Source: Fidelibacterota bacterium (GTDB lineage Bacteria; Fidelibacterota; UBA2242; JAFGTP01). From it: a stretch of DNA of 7,037 bases. The position numbers were made by a program, and so were the translations under genes. This document shows positions 1 through 6,623 of this stretch, one piece after another; position 1 is the first letter of the stretch; the number at the start of each line of letters is the position of its first letter. The stretch spans positions 1-7,037 of the forward strand of contig JAIPHI010000137.1 of the NCBI GenBank assembly GCA_021735285.1, in the 5' to 3' direction. The notes beneath the pieces were generated by a model. The model ran no database searches. It was given only the letters and a program-made list of their open reading frames with translations, and had not been told where the DNA came from.

Positions 1-1896
1 GTGCTTGTTGATGACGCTATTATAGATGTGGAAAATTCCTATAAGCGGCTGAAACAAAATCATGCTCTACCACCAGATCAAAGGAAGGATAAAATTCAAG
101 TTAATTATGAAGCCTCCGTGGAAATCCGATCCTCGATTATGCATGCTACATTAATTATTGCAGTTGCTTTTATGCCTTTGTTTTTCCTATCAGGTATGGA
201 AGGACGGATGCTGCGACCTTTAGGGATAACTTTTATAGTATCTCTGTTATCCTCGCTAGTTGTAGCTCTTTCTGTTACCCCGGCAATGTGTAGTTTGCTA
301 CTGTCGCCGGATAAACAGTTGGAAAAGACTAAAGAGGGTGGAAATAGATTTGTAAGACGGTTGAATAGTTTATATACAAGTTCTTTAAATTATGTTCTGA
401 AACATAAGGGCGTTGTAATTTCTTTGGTGGGTGTTTTATTCATTGGATCAATTATTACATTCTTTACGCTGGGCAGAAGTTTTTTGCCGGCCTTTAATGA
501 AGGTACACTGACCATAAATACAATTACTCAACCGGGACTCTCTCTAGAAGCCAGCTCAAAATTGAATGAACAACTCGAAGAAAAATTGCTGGATATGGAG
601 GAAATCAAGTATGTTTCACGCCGTTCTGGCAGAGCCGAACATAGTGCTCACATGCATGGTGGTTCATATTCATCTGAAATCGATGTGCCATATCAGTTGC
701 AGGAGCGTTCGAAATCAGATTTTTTACGAGAACTGAGATCCAAAGTAAGTGATCTTCCCGGGCTCAATGTAAATGTCGGGCAGCCGCTCTCCCATCGTAT
801 CGATCATATGTTATCAGGAACAAGTGCTAATATTGCTCTGAAGATATTTGGTGAAGATTTGAACCGAATGTATGCTCTGGGACAATCCATTACAGAAGAA
901 GTCAAAACTATTCCTGGCATCGTTGATCTGAGAATTGCTCCTCAGGTAGAAGTTCCCCAATTAAAAATTCAACCCAAGCGTAAAATGTTAGCAAAATATG
1001 GCATAACTATTAATCATTTTAATGAATTTATTCATGCTGCTATTGCCGGTGAAAAAGTATCACAGGTATTTGAGGGGAACCGGAATTTTGATTTTATTCT
1101 ACGCTATGACAAAAATTATCGCAGCACATTCGAACAGCTTAAAAATAGTCTCATAGATTCTCCAATTAACGGAAAAATTCCTCTGCATTATATTGCTGAG
1201 ATCAGCTCCAGATCGGGCCCCAATGTGATCAACCGGGAAAATGTACAACGCAAATTAGTTGTATCTGCCAATGTTGCCGAACGGGATCTGCATGGAGTAA
1301 TTAGTGATATAAAGCATAGGATTCAACAAAAAGTTGAGGTTCCGGAAAACTACTGGATTGAATATGGTGGACAATTTGAAAGTGAAGCCCGCTCCTCAAA
1401 AATTATTCTGATCACTTCTTTATTTGCAATTTTGATTATTTTTATGATGCTCTTTCATGAGTTCAAATCAGCCAAAATAGCAGGTATTATTATGTTAAAT
1501 TTACCTCTGGCATTAATAGGTGGAATATTTGCTATTCGATTTACTTCCGGAATCTTGAGTATTCCCGGTTTAATAGGTTTTATAACTCTCTTTGGCATTG
1601 CATCCAGGAATGGTATCCTGCTGTTGTCACGATTTCAAGTGCTGGAAAATCAGGGGCTTTGTATGCGTGATAGAATTCTCGAGGGAGCCAGTGAGCGCTT
1701 GAATCCAATTATGATGACAGCTCTGACAGCTGTATTTGCGCTGATCCCGCTTGCTTTACGTGGTAGTCAGCCTGGAAATGAAATCCAAAGCCCGATGGCG
1801 ATTGTGATTTTAGGTGGACTTATCTCATCAACATTCCTGAATATATATGTCCTACCTGTTATTTATAATTTGTTTTGCAATTCAAAAAGGAGCTAG
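1..1896 (+). CDS. HME-type RND efflux permease (CusA/CzcA-like), C-terminal part; 5' end outside window
   Basis: Inner-membrane proton-driven permease of a tripartite efflux pump, probably for metal ions or another cation. The visible part is 631 codons. Its first residues (LVDDAIIDVEN) match the TM4 Asp region of CusA (MVDAAIVMIEN, near residue 405), so about 400 N-terminal residues lie upstream and the GTG at base 1 is an internal Val codon, not a start. Hydrophobic segments fit TM5-6 (about 47-101), TM7 (136-158) and TM8-12 (468-626). The porter region between TM7 and TM8 carries GRSFLPAFNEGTL, an EHSAHMHGG stretch (213-221) and RIDHMLSGT (266-273), all typical of the HME subfamily. The end is intact, with TM12 followed by a short basic tail and TAG. 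The next gene starts five bases later and encodes its likely outer-membrane partner. Substrate is uncertain: the CusA relay Glu and Lys are replaced by R536 and I570. The family call is firm; metal specificity is inference. Confidence 0.93.
   Translation: MLVDDAIIDVENSYKRLKQNHALPPDQRKDKIQVNYEASVEIRSSIMHATLIIAVAFMPLFFLSGMEGRMLRPLGITFIVSLLSSLVVALSVTPAMCSLLLSPDKQLEKTKEGGNRFVRRLNSLYTSSLNYVLKHKGVVISLVGVLFIGSIITFFTLGRSFLPAFNEGTLTINTITQPGLSLEASSKLNEQLEEKLLDMEEIKYVSRRSGRAEHSAHMHGGSYSSEIDVPYQLQERSKSDFLRELRSKVSDLPGLNVNVGQPLSHRIDHMLSGTSANIALKIFGEDLNRMYALGQSITEEVKTIPGIVDLRIAPQVEVPQLKIQPKRKMLAKYGITINHFNEFIHAAIAGEKVSQVFEGNRNFDFILRYDKNYRSTFEQLKNSLIDSPINGKIPLHYIAEISSRSGPNVINRENVQRKLVVSANVAERDLHGVISDIKHRIQQKVEVPENYWIEYGGQFESEARSSKIILITSLFAILIIFMMLFHEFKSAKIAGIIMLNLPLALIGGIFAIRFTSGILSIPGLIGFITLFGIASRNGILLLSRFQVLENQGLCMRDRILEGASERLNPIMMTALTAVFALIPLALRGSQPGNEIQSPMAIVILGGLISSTFLNIYVLPVIYNLFCNSKRS
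1887..1892 (+). promoter_or_regulatory. Ribosome binding site for the TolC-like gene
   Basis: AAGGAG lies nine bases before the ATG at 1902. It sits inside the last codons of the RND permease gene, just before its TAG stop, so ribosomes finishing the pump could reinitiate on the channel gene. This supports co-translation of the two pump components. Confidence 0.8.
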
Positions 1897-1901
1897 TATA
1901 A

Positions 1902-3077
1902 ATGAAAAAAATACAATCTATTTTAATATTACTGATTATTTTTACAATTGCTTATTCCCAGGAATCTTTTGATAGGCATTTAAACCAGATTTTACAAAAC
2001 AATCCCGAGTTAAAAGCAGTTGAGCAAAAAGGACAAAGTTCAATCTATAATTCCAAGGATAAGTTGCTACCCCTGGACCCGGACTTAGAATATAAATTTA
2101 AAGAGAATGATAATTATGAAGCCGGTATTACCCAGAAATTGAAGTTTCCCTCCTATTATTTTTTGCAATACAGGGCCTACAAACTCACCAAGGAACAGCA
2201 GCAACTAGTACAGGATGCTTTTGTTGTAAAACTCCTGGAAGAAGCGGCGATAAAATTTAATTGGCTAATATATCTAGACAAACAAATTGAGATCCAAGAA
2301 GACAGAATGCAGCGAGCTGATAGTTTAAATAAATTATTCAAGCAACAATTGCAACAGGGCGAGATATCTCAATTACCATTTAATCGCTCCAAACTACATT
2401 TATTGGAGTATAAAACTAGCTTGAAAGACCTGCGAGAAAAGAGAAAAGAGGTGCTCCAGAATCTAATAAAATTGAATGGCGGGCAGAAATTAGAGTTCAA
2501 TCTAGAAAATTATCAACCTGTTCTTAGTTTTCCAAAATTTAATGATTACAAGGAGAAATATTGTAAACGGGATCCGGAAATTAAATTGGCTCAACTGAAC
2601 TCTGATTTAAGCAGTAAAAATCTGCAAATAGCAAAACATCAATGGCTACCTGATTTTAAAATTGGTGTTCATACCGATAAAATGAAAAACGCAAATATGC
2701 ATTTTGGAATATCAATACCGCTCTGGAAAGAGAGAAATAGGGTTAAGCAGGCCAAAGTAGACCTCAATTCTCAAGAGTATAATGAAAAAAATATCATTAC
2801 AACGAGAGAATCTGAATTAAAAAATCTATATTCTGAATATAAAAAATGTAAGCATCAGTATTTTGAATATAAAAACATATTGAATAAAGATAGGACTTTA
2901 GAATTACTTGAAAAGAGCTTTGAATCAGGAGAAATTTCTGCCATCAATTATTATCAGGAAATTGAAAAATTGTATCAATATCAAGATAAATTACGGCAAT
3001 TACGAAGAGATATTGCGATTTTAGAAGTTATTCTTGAGAATTATAAATTATTGGATCTTAAATCCTCGCAAAATTAA
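1902..3077 (+). CDS. TolC/CzcC-like outer-membrane efflux channel protein
   Basis: Probable outer-membrane exit duct of the RND pump encoded immediately upstream. The 391-residue product begins with a signal peptide: basic MKK, a hydrophobic core to about residue 16, and probable cleavage after AYS (about 19). There is no lipobox Cys, so it is not a CusC-like lipoprotein. The rest is long, charged, Gln/Lys/Glu-rich helix with the two-repeat layout of OEP (outer membrane efflux protein) family members. GEIS motifs recur at 153-156 and 343-346, about 190 residues apart, in the equivalent helix of each half. WLPDFKIG (248-255) and GISIPLW (269-275) match the strand segments that open the second half in CzcC-like proteins. 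At 391 residues it is slightly shorter than the usual 410-480 but looks complete. The start is fixed by the Shine-Dalgarno site at 1887-1892. No convincing terminator follows it. The role is clear from family and context; the substrate is not. Confidence 0.9.
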   Translation: MKKIQSILILLIIFTIAYSQESFDRHLNQILQNNPELKAVEQKGQSSIYNSKDKLLPLDPDLEYKFKENDNYEAGITQKLKFPSYYFLQYRAYKLTKEQQQLVQDAFVVKLLEEAAIKFNWLIYLDKQIEIQEDRMQRADSLNKLFKQQLQQGEISQLPFNRSKLHLLEYKTSLKDLREKRKEVLQNLIKLNGGQKLEFNLENYQPVLSFPKFNDYKEKYCKRDPEIKLAQLNSDLSSKNLQIAKHQWLPDFKIGVHTDKMKNANMHFGISIPLWKERNRVKQAKVDLNSQEYNEKNIITTRESELKNLYSEYKKCKHQYFEYKNILNKDRTLELLEKSFESGEISAINYYQEIEKLYQYQDKLRQLRRDIAILEVILENYKLLDLKSSQN

Positions 3078-3114
3078 AAGAATTTTTGAATGTATTATTC
3101 TGAGTCAGGTCTCG

Positions 3115-3189
3115 ATTACAAGTGATATTTTCTAATAGAAAAAGAACTGAAATTACAGAGGAATAAACCATATTTTTTACTTGTAATTT
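3115..3189. repeat. Short inverted repeats upstream of leuS (ATTACA/TGTAAT elements)
   Basis: ATTACAAGT at 3115-3123 has an exact inverted copy, ACTTGTAAT, at 3179-3187, with 55 bases between. A further AAATTACA at 3150-3157 is an inverted match to TGTAATTT at 3182-3189. The right-hand arm therefore has two possible partners, and it overlaps the proposed -35 element of the leuS promoter. This could be an operator or alternative hairpins in read-through RNA. The region is very AT-rich, so chance is a real alternative. There is no GC-rich stem like that of a normal terminator. Confidence 0.3.
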
Positions 3190-3209
3190 TATTAAATCTT
3201 GTCTATAAT
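3181..3209 (+). promoter_or_regulatory. Putative sigma-70-type promoter for leuS
   Basis: A perfect -10 hexamer TATAAT (3204-3209) follows a 4/6 match to the -35 consensus, TTGTAA (3181-3186), with the ideal 17-base spacer. Transcription would start near 3216, giving a leader of about 40 bases before the leuS ATG. It lies in the only sizeable gap between the efflux genes and leuS, which supports leuS being a separate transcription unit. The leader is too short for a T-box or a conventional leader-peptide attenuator. If the host's housekeeping sigma factor prefers other motifs, as in Bacteroidota, this call would fail. Confidence 0.55.
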
Positions 3210-3245
3210 TCTACTCGATATATAAGGTTATTGAAATATAAAATC

Positions 3246-3251
3246 GGAGAG
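3246..3251 (+). promoter_or_regulatory. Ribosome binding site that sets the leuS start
   Basis: GGAGAG sits six bases before the ATG at 3258. An in-frame TTG at 3231 would add nine residues, but its only purine-rich stretch (AAGG, 3224-3227) is three bases away, too close to work well. The ATG start also gives the normal LeuRS N terminus (MYPFSKVENKWQ). Confidence 0.8.
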
Positions 3252-3257
3252 TATTTA

Positions 3258-5672
3258 ATGTATCCATTTAGCAAAGTTGAAAATAAATGGCAGAAAAAGT
3301 GGGAAGAGGAAAAAACCTTTAAAGCCGAAGATTGCGCAGATCAGCCCAAGTATTATGTGCTGGATATGTTTCCCTATCCTTCGGGCTCGGGCCTTCACGT
3401 AGGCCATCCGGAAGGCTATATTGCAACTGATATTGTGGCTCGCTACAAAAGAAAGAATGATTTTAATGTCCTGCATCCAATGGGTTGGGATGCCTTTGGA
3501 TTGCCTGCTGAGAACTATGCTCTAAAAACAGGAACCCATCCGAGGGTTACTACCAAGAACAATATAGCCACTTTTAAACGTCAGATAAAATCCTTTGGCT
3601 TCTCCTATGATTGGGATCGTGAAATTAATACTACAGATCCGGAATATTATAAATGGACACAGTGGATATTTCAACAATTATATAAAGAAGGTCTGGCCTA
3701 TCAGGCAGAAGTTTCAGTGAATTGGTGCCCGGAACTGAAGACAGTTTTGGCCAATGAAGAAGTTATCGATGGGAAATCCGAACGCGGTGGCCATCCGGTT
3801 ATTCAGAAACCTATGCGCCAGTGGGTATTAAAAATCACCGATTATGCAGAAAGATTGTTGGAAGACCTGGATATCATCGATTTTCCCGAAAGCATCAAAG
3901 AAATGCAAAGAAACTGGATTGGCAAATCTGAGGGAGCAGACGTATATTTCAAAATTGCCGGAACCGATGAAAGATTGAAAGTTTTTACAACCCGCCCCGA
4001 TACCCTTTTCGGAGCAACTTACATGGTGGTTGCACCTGAACATCCAATTTTAGAGGAGCATGTTTCCGAAGAGTATATCAAAGAAGTGCAGGATTATAAA
4101 GAACAGGCAATGCGGAAAACGGATCTGGACAGAAAGGAATTGTCAAAGGAGAAAACGGGTGTCTTTACAGGCATTTACGCAATTAATCCGGTAAATGGAG
4201 AAGAAATTCCCGTCTGGACTTCAGATTATGTTTTAATGACCTATGGAACCGGAGCAATTATGGCAGTCCCCGGACATGATCAGCGGGATTGGGAATTTGC
4301 TAAAAAATTCGGAATGCCGATTATTGAAGTTATCTCTGGTGGTAATATTGAAGAAGAAGCCTACGAAGGTGATGGTGAACTCGTCAATTCTGAATTTCTC
4401 AATGGCCTTAATGTAGATAAAGCCAAAGACAAAATCATAAAATGGCTGGAAGATAAAGACCTGGGAGAAAAGAAAGTTCGCTACAAACTCCGAGATTGGG
4501 TCTTTTCCAGACAACGTTACTGGGGTGAGCCCTTTCCTCTGCGAATCCACAAAGAGAGTGGTGAAGTAGAATTATTAGACAAAGATGAACTTCCTTTAAT
4601 GTTACCCAAAATCGATAAATATGAATTGAGTGGTACCGGCGAATCGCCTCTGGCAAATATTGACAATTGGGTCGAATTCACTGATCCTGAAACCGGTGAA
4701 AAATATGGCTATGATACGAATACAATGCCCCAATGGGCCGGGTCCTGCTGGTATTACCTCCGCTATCTCGATCCTCATAATGATGAAAAACCATGGGATC
4801 AGGAAAAAGAAAAATACTGGATGCCCGTGGATCTATATATTGGTGGTGCTGAGCATGCTGTATTGCATCTATTATATGCTCGTTTCTGGCATAAAGTCCT
4901 CTTTGATCTGGGCTATGTCAGCACTCCCGAGCCTTTTCAAAAACTTGTTAATCAGGGTATGATCCTGGGTGAAGATGGTGAAAAGATGAGCAAATCCCGG
5001 GGTAATGTTATTAATCCTGACGATGTGATCGAAGAATACGGGGCTGATACTTTTCGTCTCTATGAAATGTTTATGGGGCCCCTTGATCGAGATAAACCCT
5101 GGAATACCGATAGTATCAAAGGTATCTCTCGCTTTCTCAACCGGGTCTGGGATATGTTGATCGACCAGGACGGAAATCTCAAAGGAAATGTAAAAGATGT
5201 TGAACCGGATGAAGATCTAAAAACTGCAACCCATAAAGCGATTAAAAAAGTTACTGAGGACATGAATGAACTAAGATTCAATACTGCTATTTCAGAATTA
5301 ATGGTTCTTAGCAAAGAGCTGGGAAAGCAATCGGAAATTCCTATTTCTGTAGTTAAAAAGTTCATCAACTTGTTAAATCCTATGGCTCCTCATATAACCG
5401 AAGAAATTGCTGATAAACTGGGTATGAAAGAACTTGCTTATTACGAATGGCCGGAATGGGAAGAAGAAATAGTCAAAGAAGAAACTATTGAAATGGCTGT
5501 CCAGATAAATGGCAAAGTTCGCGGTCAATTCGAGATTGAAAAAGACGCTGATAAGGAAAAATGTCTGGAAAAAGCCCTGGCCGTTGAAAATGTGCAAAGA
5601 CATTTGGAAGGTGTCGAGTTAGTCAAAAAAATCGTAGTGCCAAATAAACTCGTAAGTCTGGTTGTTAAATAA
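3258..5672 (+). CDS. leuS: Leucyl-tRNA synthetase (LeuRS, EC 6.1.1.4)
   Basis: Cytoplasmic class I aminoacyl-tRNA synthetase that charges tRNA-Leu with leucine using ATP. The 804-residue product is full length and close in size to short bacterial LeuRS such as the Bacillus enzyme. The Rossmann catalytic half has the HIGH-type motif HVGH at 47-50 and the second signature KMSKS at 576-580. The CP1 editing domain lies between them: the threonine-rich TTRPDT motif is at 244-249, and GHDQRD at 339-344 ends in Asp344, equivalent to the conserved editing Asp (Asp345 in E. coli). Post-transfer proofreading is therefore probably intact. The zinc-type insertion near 156-160 (WCPEL) keeps only one Cys, as in many bacterial forms. 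NTMPQWAGSCWYYLRYLDP marks the return to the catalytic core. The C-terminal anticodon-binding and tail domains end in VPNKLVSLVV, the usual LeuRS terminus. The ATG at 3258 is preferred over the upstream in-frame TTG at 3231. An intrinsic terminator follows directly. Confidence 0.98.
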   Translation: MYPFSKVENKWQKKWEEEKTFKAEDCADQPKYYVLDMFPYPSGSGLHVGHPEGYIATDIVARYKRKNDFNVLHPMGWDAFGLPAENYALKTGTHPRVTTKNNIATFKRQIKSFGFSYDWDREINTTDPEYYKWTQWIFQQLYKEGLAYQAEVSVNWCPELKTVLANEEVIDGKSERGGHPVIQKPMRQWVLKITDYAERLLEDLDIIDFPESIKEMQRNWIGKSEGADVYFKIAGTDERLKVFTTRPDTLFGATYMVVAPEHPILEEHVSEEYIKEVQDYKEQAMRKTDLDRKELSKEKTGVFTGIYAINPVNGEEIPVWTSDYVLMTYGTGAIMAVPGHDQRDWEFAKKFGMPIIEVISGGNIEEEAYEGDGELVNSEFLNGLNVDKAKDKIIKWLEDKDLGEKKVRYKLRDWVFSRQRYWGEPFPLRIHKESGEVELLDKDELPLMLPKIDKYELSGTGESPLANIDNWVEFTDPETGEKYGYDTNTMPQWAGSCWYYLRYLDPHNDEKPWDQEKEKYWMPVDLYIGGAEHAVLHLLYARFWHKVLFDLGYVSTPEPFQKLVNQGMILGEDGEKMSKSRGNVINPDDVIEEYGADTFRLYEMFMGPLDRDKPWNTDSIKGISRFLNRVWDMLIDQDGNLKGNVKDVEPDEDLKTATHKAIKKVTEDMNELRFNTAISELMVLSKELGKQSEIPISVVKKFINLLNPMAPHITEEIADKLGMKELAYYEWPEWEEEIVKEETIEMAVQINGKVRGQFEIEKDADKEKCLEKALAVENVQRHLEGVELVKKIVVPNKLVSLVVK

Positions 5673-5697
5673 GAAAAGAACATAAATTTATATGCAA

Positions 5698-5736
5698 GGG
5701 GGTAAAGTCAGTCGAATCAGACTTTATCCTCTTTTT
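5698..5736 (+). terminator. Rho-independent terminator after leuS
   Basis: A 12-pair stem forms between 5698-5709 and 5720-5731, including two G-U pairs, around a 10-base loop. Two more A-T pairs can extend it at the base. Five T residues follow at 5732-5736. It starts 26 bases after the leuS stop codon and ends 20 bases before the next start codon. It may end leuS transcripts fully, or pass some read-through into the PP-loop gene, which has little room for its own promoter. Confidence 0.88.
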
Positions 5737-5756
5737 ATATATACGTAAGAGAAAAT

Positions 5757-6623
5757 ATGATTTCAAATAAAAAAGTATTAGTTCTATATTCAGGCGGTCT
5801 TGATTCCCGGTTGGCTGTGAAATTATTAAAAGAAAATGAGAATCGTGTGGAAGCCATATTTTTTAATCTACCTTTTAACTCTGATAAGGCAGCCAAAGAT
5901 GAATTCCTGGAAGACCAGAATGTTGAGTTGCACATAATTAATTGTTATAGTGAACCCTGGTTAACAGGCTTTCTGAATGTTCTTAGAAATGCTGAACATG
6001 GATACGGTAAGGGATACAATCCATGCAAAGACTGTAAAATTTTTATGAAATCGGTGGCCCAGGAATTTGCTCGCAAAAATGGTTTTGATTGTCTGGCTAC
6101 AGGTGAGGTGATGGGCCAAAGACCGATGTCCCAGACCAGGGAATCTGAAGATTTGATTGATAGTAAAATTGATATGGAGGTTGTAAAACCACTTGAAGAA
6201 ATAGGGATAAGAGGCCGTTCCCGAGACAGACAATTCGAACTTGCAAAAAAATATGGTATTAAGAATTATCCTACTCCAGCGGGTGGCTGTCTCCTGACAG
6301 ATAAACAATTAAAATTAAAGTATAAAACATTGATTGAAAATAATTTGATTAATGGAGATACAGTTTATTTGTTAAATGTAGGGCGTCATTTTTTTCTATC
6401 CGAGAACAAAGAATGGTATGTTGTAGCAAGGGATGAGCAGGAATGTGGTGTCATAGAGAAATATGAAAATGTTATTCAATCAGGAAAAGGCAAGCCTGCT
6501 GTTTTTTATACTGCAAACAATATCAGTGATGTTGTTAAAAAACGGGCTTTGGAACTTCAGAAGGCCTACCAAAAACACGAAGACCAATCTCTCTATAATA
6601 AATATCAACAATGGAAGATATAA
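5757..6623 (+). CDS. PP-loop ATPase, ThiI/MnmA-like tRNA thiolation family with C-terminal NFACT-R-like region
   Basis: Probable cytoplasmic ATP-pyrophosphatase that adenylates a base in tRNA before sulfur insertion. The product is 288 residues. Residues 7-24 carry the PP-loop (LYSGGLDSRLAVKLL, with SGGLDS at 12-17), which binds ATP phosphates. Later landmarks are NPCKDCK (88-94), TGEVMGQRPMSQ (115-126) and PTPAGGCLLTD (172-182). Cys90, Cys93 and Cys178 could bind a [4Fe-4S] cluster, as in the CxxC-plus-Cys thiolases TtuA/TtcA/NcsA; Cys112 is extra. From about 200 the sequence (GDTVYLLNVGRHFFLSENKEW then VVARDEQE) resembles the NFACT-R/DUF814-type RNA-binding region found fused to such PP-loop domains in some bacteria and archaea. 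It lacks the THUMP domain of classical ThiI and the C-terminal barrels of true MnmA. The exact modified position (such as s4U8 or s2U34) is unknown. A modest AAGAGA site (5746-5751) precedes the ATG. The gene overlaps the next one by 13 bases. Confidence 0.8.
   Translation: MISNKKVLVLYSGGLDSRLAVKLLKENENRVEAIFFNLPFNSDKAAKDEFLEDQNVELHIINCYSEPWLTGFLNVLRNAEHGYGKGYNPCKDCKIFMKSVAQEFARKNGFDCLATGEVMGQRPMSQTRESEDLIDSKIDMEVVKPLEEIGIRGRSRDRQFELAKKYGIKNYPTPAGGCLLTDKQLKLKYKTLIENNLINGDTVYLLNVGRHFFLSENKEWYVVARDEQECGVIEKYENVIQSGKGKPAVFYTANNISDVVKKRALELQKAYQKHEDQSLYNKYQQWKI

Noticed and set aside
1..3. GTG at base 1 as the start codon of a 631-residue protein
   Set aside because: The sequence begins in the middle of the conserved RND TM4 region, and about 400 family residues are missing. 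It is an internal Val codon at the window edge, not a real start or a natural truncation.
3128..3142. TTTTCT-AAT-AGAAAA hairpin as a terminator for the efflux operon
   Set aside because: The stem is six pairs of almost only A-T with a three-base loop, and A residues rather than a T-tract follow it on the + strand. It is too weak to call.
3231..3257. TTG at 3231 as the leuS start
   Set aside because: It has no properly spaced Shine-Dalgarno site and adds residues not typical of LeuRS. The ATG at 3258 has GGAGAG six bases upstream and gives the normal N terminus.
3210..3257. T-box or leader-peptide attenuator controlling leuS
   Set aside because: The leader after the predicted promoter is only about 40 bases, with no specifier stem, T-box sequence or leucine-codon run.
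4233..4550. Antisense open frame inside leuS (105 codons, minus strand), and similar minus-strand frames at 3255-3476, 3828-4043, 5060-5368 and 5373-5603
   Set aside because: All lie opposite a well-conserved leuS coding sequence, lack ribosome binding sites, and give Phe/Ile-rich products with no recognisable family.
4630..4962. Second + strand open frame of 110 codons within leuS
   Set aside because: It is an out-of-frame shadow of the conserved LeuRS catalytic core; the product matches nothing I recognise.
5961..6308. Minus-strand open frame of 115 codons opposite the PP-loop gene
   Set aside because: The + strand frame here encodes the conserved NPCKDCK and PTPAGGC motifs, so the antisense frame is a by-product.
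5757..6623. Naming the PP-loop gene mnmA or thiI
   Set aside because: It lacks the THUMP domain of ThiI and the C-terminal domains and single-Cys layout of MnmA. Only the wider PP-loop thiolation group is supported.
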